From positions 1 to 51,292 of the forward strand of contig JAKAJV010000092.1 of the NCBI GenBank assembly GCA_021813585.1: a stretch of 51,292 nt of DNA, written 5' to 3'. This document shows, piece after piece, positions 18,445 to 25,650 of this stretch (positions within the stretch are counted from its first letter, which is position 1; each line of letters begins with the position of its first letter). Made by a program: the position numbers and the translations under genes. A model generated the notes under the pieces. The model made no database searches. It was not told the origin of the DNA and saw only the letters and a program-made list of their open reading frames with translations. This DNA comes from Bacteroidota bacterium (lineage in GTDB: Bacteria; Bacteroidota; Ignavibacteria; Ignavibacteriales; Ignavibacteriaceae).

Positions 18445-19017
18445 ATGGAATCTTTTCTTCCACCCATTGAAAATCCTAAAGGACTCATGCTGAAACTGGC
18501 GTATTTTTTTGTTCGAAAGCAGTTCGGCAAAGTGTTTTCACCGCTTGCTATTCATTCGGCAAGGCTGCCTTCTTCATTCGGACTTTTCTATACAAAAGTT
18601 GCAAGACTAGATAAGAAGCTTTTGCTGCCTGAAGAAACCGCAATGTTAATCCGTCAACGGGTTGCAGGAATAAATATCTGTTTGTTCTGCATGGATGCCA
18701 ACTGGTTTGCAGTTATTTCAAAATCAATGAATGTTGCTAAATTCGATGCAATGGATGAATACAGCACTAGCTCGCTTTTTAATGATGCGGAACGCGCAAC
18801 ACTGGATTATATATCAGAACTTACCGTTGAGAAAAAAGTGAATCCGGAAACCTTTAATCGCTTAAAGCCGTATTATTCCGAGCGCGAGATTTGTGAAATC
18901 GTTTGGCTTGCTGCCAGCGAACATTTATATAACTTAACCAACATCGGTTTGAATATTCATTCCGATATGCTTTGCGATATAAGCAAAAGAAAGAGAGCAA
19001 GCGCCCGATGGAACTAA
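18445..19017 (+). CDS. Carboxymuconolactone decarboxylase-like protein, divergent
   Basis: A 190-residue helical protein of the CMD/AhpD superfamily: ARLDKKLLLPEETAMLIRQRVAGINICLFCMD is the family helix pair with C79-L-F-C82, and NDAERATLDYISELT is the second conserved helix. The histidine expected four residues after the second cysteine is Asn86, so the proton-relay of AhpD-like peroxidases is probably altered. Its last 10 bases overlap the AHSA1 gene, which implies translational coupling. Leader is largely a MITE copy. Function uncertain. Confidence 0.83.
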   Translation: MESFLPPIENPKGLMLKLAYFFVRKQFGKVFSPLAIHSARLPSSFGLFYTKVARLDKKLLLPEETAMLIRQRVAGINICLFCMDANWFAVISKSMNVAKFDAMDEYSTSSLFNDAERATLDYISELTVEKKVNPETFNRLKPYYSEREICEIVWLAASEHLYNLTNIGLNIHSDMLCDISKRKRASARWN

Positions 19018-19490
19018 TTCAACTAACAAAGCCTCCGGCTGCCAAAGCAGAAATGCTAATCCGGAAACCTGTAAGCCAGGTTTTTGAAGCATTTATTAAT
19101 CCGGAAATTACAACCAAATTCTGGTTTACGAAAAGCAGTGGAAAATTGGCAGTCGGGAAGAAAATTACATGGACATGGGAAATGTATAATGCCTCCTCCG
19201 AAATAAATGTTAAAGAGATCGAAGAGAACAAAAGGATTCTTATCGAGTGGATTTATAACGGCGCGCTTACTCAGGTAGAATGGATATTCACTCCTTACGG
19301 TAATGATGCAGCTTACGTAAGCATTACCAACTCAGGCTTCGGCGGCAGCGGCGATAAGACTGTAGAAGATGCGCTCGGTTCCAAAGGCGGATTTACCTGG
19401 GTGCTGGCTGGATTAAAAGCTTACCTCGAACACGGAATAAAGTTAAATCTAATTGAAGATGCGTTTCCAAAAGGGTTGAGAGAACATTGA
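19008..19490 (+). CDS. AHSA1/SRPBCC-domain protein
   Basis: A single-domain START-like (SRPBCC, Aha1 C-terminal) protein of 160 residues. The ATG at 19008 is chosen because MELIQLTKPP... begins the family pattern directly; an in-frame ATG at 18972 would add only a lysine-rich stretch inside the preceding gene. Seen: IRKPVSQVFEAFINPEITTKFWF, the WTWEMYNA strand and GFTWVLAGLKAYLEHG at the C-terminus, a typical SRPBCC end. Such proteins bind hydrophobic ligands and are frequent neighbours of YCII proteins and ECF sigma factors. Confidence 0.9.
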   Translation: MELIQLTKPPAAKAEMLIRKPVSQVFEAFINPEITTKFWFTKSSGKLAVGKKITWTWEMYNASSEINVKEIEENKRILIEWIYNGALTQVEWIFTPYGNDAAYVSITNSGFGGSGDKTVEDALGSKGGFTWVLAGLKAYLEHGIKLNLIEDAFPKGLREH

Positions 19491-19540
19491 ACATTTCAAT
19501 TATCATTATTCAATAATAAATTTTCAATAAAACTTTATTA

Positions 19541-19843
19541 TCAATATTGCTCTAAAGGAATCTGCTCAAGAAACCACCACCAGGATGATTGTAAAGGAAG
19601 GTGCTGTCTTAGTTTTACAAATTCAGTTTTACCGCCGCACTCAGTAATAACTATCTCTTTCATCAACATAAGTTTTTCATCGGCAATTAATATGCGGGCA
19701 GATTGCAGGGTTGTTAACTTATGCTTGTTTTCTTCAAGGACATCCCGATTAGTAAGCATGTTCAACACTTCAAATCGACCAAGTCCTCTCGGATCTTCAA
19801 CATCGGTTTCATACGCTTTAATTAAGGCATCAAAGTTATTCAT
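19541..19843 (-). CDS. Hypothetical protein (100 aa), second gene of a small pair
   Basis: Not recognised. A soluble acidic protein with helices in the first half (FDALIKAYETDVEDPRGLG) and an unusual WWWF run near the C-terminus. Its ATG overlaps by ATGA the stop that closes the interrupted upstream frame, so the two were evidently built as a translationally coupled pair. Size and arrangement suggest a toxin-antitoxin or immunity pair; no motif supports a specific one. Confidence 0.6.
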   Translation of the reverse strand: MNNFDALIKAYETDVEDPRGLGRFEVLNMLTNRDVLEENKHKLTTLQSARILIADEKLMLMKEIVITECGGKTEFVKLRQHLPLQSSWWWFLEQIPLEQY

Positions 19844-19932
19844 TTTATCAACTCACTTAATTTTCCTATTAATTTATAACCTTTTTCTGAATTAAAGTAC
19901 TTTTCGGGTACGTCCGGTGGAAAAACAGTATC
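19840..19932 (-). pseudogene. In-frame continuation beyond the amber stop
   Basis: Thirty codons (DTVFPPDVPEKYFNSEKGYK... then KLSELIK) directly following TAG with no further stop until TGA at 19840-19842. The composition is protein-like, and the ATGA overlap with the next start is typical of genes in one operon. Confidence 0.55.
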
Positions 19933-20217
19933 CTAAAGACCGTTTTCATCAAAAAATAAAGCCCACTCTTTATATAAGACAAAATATATGTCTTTAGAAG
20001 GTAAATACTCATAGACAATAGAATTTGGAGATTTTAGAATTTCTAGTCCTCTTTGAATTAAATCCATTTCGTTTGAACTTTGAGGTAGATGCCCGCGCTG
20101 CTTCCTTCTTTGTAAGTGTCTTACTATACTATATGTGCCTCCTTTCCACTTACATTCAAGGGCTTTATAATAAGCCTTCTGAAAACGATCTATTTTTTCA
20201 ACGGCGCTCATAAGCAT
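19933..20217 (-). CDS. Hypothetical protein (94 aa), probably truncated by an in-frame amber stop
   Basis: Not recognised. N-terminal helical, basic segment (ALECKWKGGTYSIVRHLQRR) and a C-terminal beta-like segment (DIYFVLYKEWALFFDENG) that breaks off at TAG 19935-19933. The same frame continues for 30 codons and ends in TGA at 19840-19842, overlapping the ATG of the next gene. The natural product was therefore probably about 125 residues, and this is either a nonsense-mutated pseudogene or a readthrough gene. No known family is claimed. Confidence 0.5.
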   Translation of the reverse strand: MLMSAVEKIDRFQKAYYKALECKWKGGTYSIVRHLQRRKQRGHLPQSSNEMDLIQRGLEILKSPNSIVYEYLPSKDIYFVLYKEWALFFDENGL

Positions 20218-20303
20218 CTTTATTATTTAATATTAAAATAAATTAGGTTTGCTCTAAAAACAAGTAACAATAGAATTAAGATTACGAATTATTTGAGACA
20301 GTA

Positions 20304-20414
20304 ATTTAAGGGCACTTCTAAAAACTTCAAAAATGAACTGTGGAAATCCGTATAATCCGCGTTTATCAGTGTTGTATTTTATAAAAGGAATAGTTTTTAG
20401 AAGTACCCTTAAAT
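20304..20414. mobile_element. MITE-like element family 2, copy B (111 bp)
   Basis: 23-bp terminal inverted repeats with a single mismatch (20304-20326 and 20392-20414, ATTTAAGGG[C/T]ACTTCTAAAAACT). The core holds GATAAACGCGGATTATACGGATTTCC when read on the minus strand, matching copy A at 18329. It sits 12 bases past the DUF2442 stop and before the next minus-strand pair, where its hairpin could serve as a terminator. Confidence 0.8.
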
Positions 20415-20426
20415 CATTTATTATAA

Positions 20427-20705
20427 TTACCGGGTTGTATTAAATTGTACGGGTTGATCAATCGGCACTCCTATATCATATAAGCTGTATGGTGCAATAT
20501 CGGTACCGTTAGGCCAAACTATAGTTCCAAGTTCCTTATCAACTTTAAACTGGATAAAAATACTTTTATTTTTCAATAATCGGAAAACTTCACCTTCTAA
20601 TTTCCCGTCCAAATCAACATCTTTAATTTTACCGTTACTAAATGTAACCCTTATTTTATAATCCTCAAGATATACTGCCTCTATTACTTTAATTAAATAA
20701 TACAT
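20427..20705 (-). CDS. DUF2442 protein
   Basis: A 92-residue protein of the DUF2442 family: KVIEAVYLEDYKIRVTFSNGKIKDVDL and IVWPNGTDIAPYSLYD are the two conserved blocks. The start is two bases after the stop of the DUF4160 gene, so the pair is one transcript. DUF4160-DUF2442 pairs are common and have been proposed as toxin-antitoxin modules; that role is inferred from arrangement, not shown here. It is followed by a MITE copy. Confidence 0.9.
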   Translation of the reverse strand: MYYLIKVIEAVYLEDYKIRVTFSNGKIKDVDLDGKLEGEVFRLLKNKSIFIQFKVDKELGTIVWPNGTDIAPYSLYDIGVPIDQPVQFNTTR

Positions 20706-20707
20706 CG

Positions 20708-20989
20708 CTACTCCAATGGCTTAATTTTATTTAAAGGCAATTCATTTTTAATATTATCCCAGTTCATTATTAGTTCATCAATGTGTACATTAGCCCATTC
20801 AATTACGTGTGAATTGGCTCGTTTAGGTAATTCGCCTTCCAAAATTTCTAATTCAGGAATAGAATAAACACATTCATACTCATTATACCTTGCATGAAAA
20901 TGTGGCTTATGATGCTTGGTCTGATATTCCCAATACATCGTTATTACTATTCCAAGGAATCTACTAATCTCAGGCATATCTTTTATCAT
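20708..20989 (-). CDS. DUF4160 protein
   Basis: A 93-residue protein of the DUF4160 family, recognised by MPEISRFLGIVITMYW, the HHKPHFHARYNEYEC block and the VIEWANVHIDELIMNWD helix. The ATG at 20989 adds four residues ahead of the usual MPEISRF start (ATG 20977); either could be used. First gene of the DUF4160-DUF2442 pair, transcribed divergently from the ECF42 sigma gene with 177 bases between. Confidence 0.9.
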   Translation of the reverse strand: MIKDMPEISRFLGIVITMYWEYQTKHHKPHFHARYNEYECVYSIPELEILEGELPKRANSHVIEWANVHIDELIMNWDNIKNELPLNKIKPLE

Positions 20990-21166
20990 AAATTTAATTA
21001 ATGTTTTTAGTTTCTACAATACCGTTTTATAATATCAAAAAATATAATTCTCAATTTTTATTCTAAAACTTTAACAGCATTCCTTGCTTAAAACAATTAA
21101 CACTTGATACCGAACATACAAAATTTTAAGTAAGTTTTCTTAATTTTAAATATAACTTTTCCAATT

Positions 21167-22399
21167 ATGACTAATAATGAACTAATCCCCCATCTATTTA
21201 GGACCGAATACCGAAAGATTGTTTCCGTACTGTCGCGGCATTTCGGGTTCGATCAAATTGAAATTGCCGAGGATATTGCCAGTGATACTTTTCTAACTGC
21301 ATCGGAAACGTGGGGACTGAACGGCGTTCCGCCAAATCCTGCTGCATGGCTTTACGCAGTTGCAAAGAATAAAGCGAAGAACCATCTGCATCGCAGTTCA
21401 ACATACGAAGAAAAGATTATCCCGGAATTACAAATTGCAGTTTCCGAAATTCAAGATGATGAAATTGATCTTTCCCCGCAGAACATAATTGACAGTCAGC
21501 TTCAGATGATGTTCGCAGTTTGTCATCCGTCAATTTCACAGGAAGCACAGATAGGTTTGTCGCTCCGCATCCTCTGCGGATTCGGAATAGAAGAAATTGC
21601 AGACGCTTTTTTAACGAACAAAGAAACGATCAATAAGAGATTATTTAGAGCGAAAGAAAAACTAAGGCAGGAAAAAATTAAAATTGAAATTCCGGGTCTG
21701 GCTGAAATTGAAAACCGTTTGGATGTTGTGCTTAGAACAATTTATCTTCTGTTCAATGAAGGCTACTATTCGGTTAGTCAAAACCAAACGCTTCGCAAAG
21801 ACCTTTGTCTTGAGGCAATGCGCTTGTGCTACATGCTTGTTGAAAATAAAATTACCAACAAGCCGCAGGTAAATGCTTTGCTGTCGCTTATGTGCTTTCA
21901 TGCTTCAAGGTTTAATACCCGTATTGATAACAACGGCGAGCTAATACTTTACGAAGATCAGGACGAAAATCTATGGGACTCGGATTTGATTAGCAAGGGA
22001 GAATATTTTTTAAATTGCTCGGCAAGCGGGAATGATGTTTCAAAGTATCATCTGGAAGCAGCAATAGCTTACTGGCACACTCAAAAAGAAGATACAAAAG
22101 AAAAATGGGAAAATATTTTGCAGCTTTATAATAAATTATTAATTATTGAATATTCACCCATCGCGGCTCTTAACCGGACATACGCCCTGGCAAAAGCCAA
22201 CGGCAAACAAGAAGCTGTTATTAAAGCGGAGAAATTAAATTTAACGCAAAACCATTTTTACTTTACGTTGCTCGGGGAACTATATACGGGTATCGATAAA
22301 GAAAAAGCTAAAATGAATTTCCATAAAGCGCTTTCCCTCGCAAAAACTCAGACAGACAGAAACGCTATTCAAAAGAAGTTGGACATACTCAACGATTGA
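21167..22399 (+). CDS. ECF42-type RNA polymerase sigma factor with DUF6596/TPR-like extension
   Basis: A 410-residue sigma factor much longer than a minimal ECF. Region 2 lies in about residues 8-75 (IAEDIASDTFLTASETWGLNGVPPNPAAWLYAVAKNKAKNHLHR), region 4 in about 115-170 (GFGIEEIADAFLTNKETINKRLFRAKEKLR). The C-terminal 240 residues form the helical DUF6596/TPR-like extension (LRTIYLLFNEGYYS, NPQVNALLSLMCFHASR-like, SPIAALNRTYALAKA, HFYFTLLGELY) that marks ECF42. No anti-sigma gene is adjacent; in this group the extension is thought to control activity. The YCII/DGPF protein at 17867 is the expected partner type. Confidence 0.93.
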   Translation: MTNNELIPHLFRTEYRKIVSVLSRHFGFDQIEIAEDIASDTFLTASETWGLNGVPPNPAAWLYAVAKNKAKNHLHRSSTYEEKIIPELQIAVSEIQDDEIDLSPQNIIDSQLQMMFAVCHPSISQEAQIGLSLRILCGFGIEEIADAFLTNKETINKRLFRAKEKLRQEKIKIEIPGLAEIENRLDVVLRTIYLLFNEGYYSVSQNQTLRKDLCLEAMRLCYMLVENKITNKPQVNALLSLMCFHASRFNTRIDNNGELILYEDQDENLWDSDLISKGEYFLNCSASGNDVSKYHLEAAIAYWHTQKEDTKEKWENILQLYNKLLIIEYSPIAALNRTYALAKANGKQEAVIKAEKLNLTQNHFYFTLLGELYTGIDKEKAKMNFHKALSLAKTQTDRNAIQKKLDILND

Positions 22400-22435
22400 A
22401 TTAAATTATTCCATAAATAATGGATAGACGACAAA

Positions 22436-22978
22436 ATGAAAAGACTGGTAAGCATAGAAGAGTACAATGATATTTTCTCCGAGTACAGGGATACACCTAT
22501 CGGGTTATTGCTGGAATACCACAACCTAAACCGTCCGCCGGAAACATATTCCAGCGCAAAGCTTTTGATAGGTATGTGCATGGATAACCGCAAGCACCTG
22601 TACATACCGGACAACTTCGCATACATTATCAGGGCGGGCGGCGCAAATTTAAGATACAGCGAGTTCAAGGTATCTTACGCTATCGCAGTGGGAAATGTAA
22701 ATTACATCGCACTTATCGGACACAACGACTGCGGAATGGTTAATCTGATTGCACGCAAAGAGCAATTTATAAACGGACTGGTTAATAAAGCGGGATGGGA
22801 CAGGAACTGGGCGGAAGAGCACTTTATGCACTTCGCCCCAATGTTCGAGATAGGAAATGAAGTTGATTTTGTAGTAAGTGAAGCGAAAAGGCTCAGGTTA
22901 AGATATCCCAAGATAACTGTGGCCCCCTTGATTTATAAAGTAGACGACAGCCGGCTTTATTTAATAAACGAAAGATAA
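22436..22978 (+). CDS. Beta-carbonic anhydrase-like protein
   Basis: A 180-residue beta-class carbonic anhydrase relative: zinc ligand and dyad C48-M-D50-N-R52, the RAGGAN turn (residues 66-71), and H96-N-D-C99-G-M carrying the remaining zinc ligands. All three zinc ligands and the Asp/Arg dyad are present, so reversible CO2 hydration is plausible. The ATG lies 37 bases after the sigma factor stop on the same strand, so co-transcription is possible. Later residues (VDFVVSEAKRLRLRYP) fit the family's C-terminal half. Confidence 0.88.
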   Translation: MKRLVSIEEYNDIFSEYRDTPIGLLLEYHNLNRPPETYSSAKLLIGMCMDNRKHLYIPDNFAYIIRAGGANLRYSEFKVSYAIAVGNVNYIALIGHNDCGMVNLIARKEQFINGLVNKAGWDRNWAEEHFMHFAPMFEIGNEVDFVVSEAKRLRLRYPKITVAPLIYKVDDSRLYLINER

Positions 22979-23071
22979 AATGCCGTACCGCTTTAACTTT
23001 CGCCGCGGTATCAGACTCTATTTTTTTATTCCGGATACTGCGCAAAAGTTTTTAAAATTTAAATGATCTTT

Positions 23072-24733
23072 TTAAGGTATATAAGATTTATTTACATCCC
23101 CGGTTGCCAATCCTTTAATATTCTGAGTTATACTTGAATTGGAAATAGTGATTGCAGCCGGAGTAGAGAATACCCAATCCGGCTTAACGAAAGATTGAAT
23201 TAGATTCACAAATCGTTTGGCGATCAATAAAGCGTCAGTACTGTTTACCACGTTGTTATTGTTTACGTCCGCGGCTTTAATCTGTAGGGCATCCAGGGAG
23301 GCAAGATTGACAAAATACTTGGCTGCAAGCAAAGCATCGGTTGAATTCGCACCGCCCCAGTCATCGCTTTTTGCTGCGGTTAATGTATAAGTACCAGCTA
23401 CGACGTTTACAAACGAATAACGTCCGTCTATGCCTGTTACAGTTCTTAAGGTATCGCCGGGTGCGCTTAATGTAAGCGTAACACCGGCCAGTGGGCTTTC
23501 GGCGCTGTTATCATATGTAACTCTGCCGCATATTTCGAAATTGGATGTAGACGGCGATAGAGTTACTGTGCCTCCATCCGGTATTATATTAATTTTTGCA
23601 TAGGTGTTTGCACCGTCTGTAATAGTAGCAACTTCCGAAACACTACTTCCTTGAGAGACGCTGACATTCCCCCAGCCCGATGGAACCGTTACATTCACAG
23701 TTAAAGGATAGTTATAGATCGAATCGTCCAGCCCGTCCTCCGGATTGAATTGAATTTGCGAAGGACCCGAGGATATTAAATTATACGAAAAATTCTCCCG
23801 CTCCTTAATGTACCTGGTAACATTGCCCAGGGTTGCTACCCATATTGAACCGTCATCTGATCTTTGCTTAATCCACTGGCAAAGCTGGGTCAGCCATTCG
23901 GTGGAAACTGGGTAATAATAAGCATTCGCCGCTCCCGATGCTATATCGGAAAATGGAAGAACTTCGTGAGCTAGGAATACCGTCCATTTACCGCCGGGTA
24001 TAAGTTGATTCTGAAGAATGTTAACGTACGAATTAAATTCATCCTGGTCGTCGCTTAAATTTGTGCGGGGCTGATCGAAGCGGATATCTGAAGAACCGAG
24101 CGAATACCAATCCATCCCGTAAATGTTCGGTGAATTGGTATAGCTTCCGCAAGAACGCCCTGCCTGAAAGTATCTTTGGGCTACCATTCTTACGCTGTCG
24201 TTATAAGTACAAAACGGATAAGCTGCGGTAATGCACTTTTGGCCGGGAATTTTTTCTTCAATTTTCTTTTTCGACTGGTATAATTCATATGCTATAGTGC
24301 CGGGTGTATTTTCATCACCCACCGGCATCTGGGACAGATCATTATGAGTAACCGTATGAGCGCCTATCTCGTTGCCTTCTGCTGCAAGTTCCTGAAAATG
24401 CGGCCAGGTGTCATATCTATAAATTATCGGCGGATTATCTGTAACAACCGAAGTAATCACGTAGTAAGTTGCATTAAAACCGAAGCTGTTCATTATGGGC
24501 CTTACATACTGGTACTGGGATATAAGGCCGTCATCAAATGTAAAAGAGAAAGCAGCTTTTTTACCGTTTGCCCAGGTATTAACCGAAACATCGCCGATTG
24601 TGTTTACCTTCTTTAAACCTGAACTTTCCAGGTTATTCACCAGCTTACCGCCGGCAGGCTGCGGCAACATTCGGGACGATGGAATAATTACTATTAAAAT
24701 TAAACTTATAACAAAATAGTACCTAAGCTTCAT
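23072..24733 (-). CDS. Secreted polysaccharide deacetylase with dockerin-like C-terminus
   Basis: An exported CE4-type deacetylase. Signal peptide (YYFVISLILIVIIPS), then a NodB homology domain at about residues 55-330 with AFSFTFDDGL (catalytic Asp, metal Asp) and EIGAHTVTHNDLS (metal His pair). A beta-sandwich follows, then a carboxypeptidase-regulatory-like domain (ICGRVTYDN...DGRYSFVNV). The end has two dockerin-like halves (GGANSTDALLAAKYFV and DVNNNNVVNSTDALLIAKRFV) and GDVNKSYIP. There is no T9SS YPNPFNP motif. Substrate could be chitin, acetyl-xylan or peptidoglycan-like glycan. AAGGAG lies 9-14 bases before the ATG. Confidence 0.9.
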   Translation of the reverse strand: MKLRYYFVISLILIVIIPSSRMLPQPAGGKLVNNLESSGLKKVNTIGDVSVNTWANGKKAAFSFTFDDGLISQYQYVRPIMNSFGFNATYYVITSVVTDNPPIIYRYDTWPHFQELAAEGNEIGAHTVTHNDLSQMPVGDENTPGTIAYELYQSKKKIEEKIPGQKCITAAYPFCTYNDSVRMVAQRYFQAGRSCGSYTNSPNIYGMDWYSLGSSDIRFDQPRTNLSDDQDEFNSYVNILQNQLIPGGKWTVFLAHEVLPFSDIASGAANAYYYPVSTEWLTQLCQWIKQRSDDGSIWVATLGNVTRYIKERENFSYNLISSGPSQIQFNPEDGLDDSIYNYPLTVNVTVPSGWGNVSVSQGSSVSEVATITDGANTYAKINIIPDGGTVTLSPSTSNFEICGRVTYDNSAESPLAGVTLTLSAPGDTLRTVTGIDGRYSFVNVVAGTYTLTAAKSDDWGGANSTDALLAAKYFVNLASLDALQIKAADVNNNNVVNSTDALLIAKRFVNLIQSFVKPDWVFSTPAAITISNSSITQNIKGLATGDVNKSYIP

Positions 24734-25401
24734 AAATTAATGACTCCTTGGAAATTGAAGATACCGGGGGCTCTCCATCGGAACATTTTTTTTAATACCC
24801 TCTTCGTTTATATAATTATAAAACCAGGCATTAGCAGATAAAATAACCGGCAGTGCTTGCACTAATCTGAGATAGCGAATATTAATTTGATACAAGCAAG
24901 AGTGAATATGGTTTACTAATAATTTGTTTCCTGCCGAAAATTGAACTTTCAAAGCCTGCCCTTATTTTATGTACCCATATAATCGCAAATACCAGGCCAA
25001 TTGTTAAAACTAAAGGTGGTAAAATCCGGCAGGTATATTCATCTCATTGTTGAATTTCAATAATTTTTTTAGTTAGTTAACAAAGGCGTTGAGCGTTATT
25101 CCTAACTGTAAAACGGGTCGGAATCTCTTCATCTTAAAAGTTACGGAAGAAACGGCGCAGCGTTAATATTTTTATTCGCTTCAATCTGATTTTCAAATTA
25201 TTCATTTACGGTTAAAAGAACTCTAATCTGCCCCGATGTTCTTGTTCAATTTATCTAAGCATTCGCAAGCGGATTATTAACGAGGAAACTTTATTTTATG
25301 CATTGATGGTACGCTTCCATTTTCAAATTGAATTATGCAGAGGATCGTTAAAAATTAATCGTCTATCGGCATAAAATTAAAATTACGCGGAAGAGAAAAA
25401 C
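24734..25401. other. Intergenic region between divergent deacetylase and HypC-like genes
   Basis: About 670 AT-rich bases. No credible gene: the longest frame (minus, 24737-24952) has no ribosome binding site and no family look. No repeat, RNA or hairpin stood out. It must contain the promoters of both flanking genes. Confidence 0.5.
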
Positions 25402-25632
25402 ATGTATACAACCGAAGCATTTAAAGTCGAATCTGTTGAGGAAAGCGGAACGATTCCGAGGATGGGAGAAATAAATTACTGCGGCCACAGAAGAACCGTC
25501 TGCCTTGGGCTGCTGGAAAATATTAATGCCGGAGATTATGTAATTGTGCATAAGGGATTTGCTTTATGCAAGCTTGATGTTGATTCGGCCAGAAAAACCC
25601 TTGATGAAATTACCGATTTAATCAGACAATAA
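25402..25632 (+). CDS. HypC-like hydrogenase chaperone homologue lacking Cys2
   Basis: A 76-residue HypC/HybG-fold protein. GDYVIVHKGFAL (44-55), the KLD and the TLDEI tail fit HypC well, and the N-terminus aligns without gaps: M-Y-T-T-E-A-F-K-V against canonical M-C-L-A-x-P-G-K-V. The invariant Cys2, which in HypC carries the Fe(CN)2CO intermediate, is Tyr2, and the usual Pro6 is Ala6. Cysteines exist at 27, 34 and 56 but not at the active place. The start is backed by GGAAGAG; no upstream alternative start would supply an MC. It is followed 18 bases later by a HypD homologue with matching losses, so a non-canonical role is likely. Confidence 0.82.
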   Translation: MYTTEAFKVESVEESGTIPRMGEINYCGHRRTVCLGLLENINAGDYVIVHKGFALCKLDVDSARKTLDEITDLIRQ

Positions 25633-25650
25633 ATTAAACGTCGTTTTGTT

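Noticed and set aside
18972-19007. Longer start for the AHSA1 protein
   Set aside because: It would add only a lysine-rich stretch inside the previous gene; ATG 19008 begins the family sequence.
18329-20414. CRISPR-like repeats
   Set aside because: Only two copies, in opposite orientation, with terminal inverted repeats; no regular spacer array or cas gene in the window.
24737-24952. 71-codon minus-strand frame upstream of the deacetylase
   Set aside because: No ribosome binding site, no family look, and it would occupy the deacetylase leader; probably chance.
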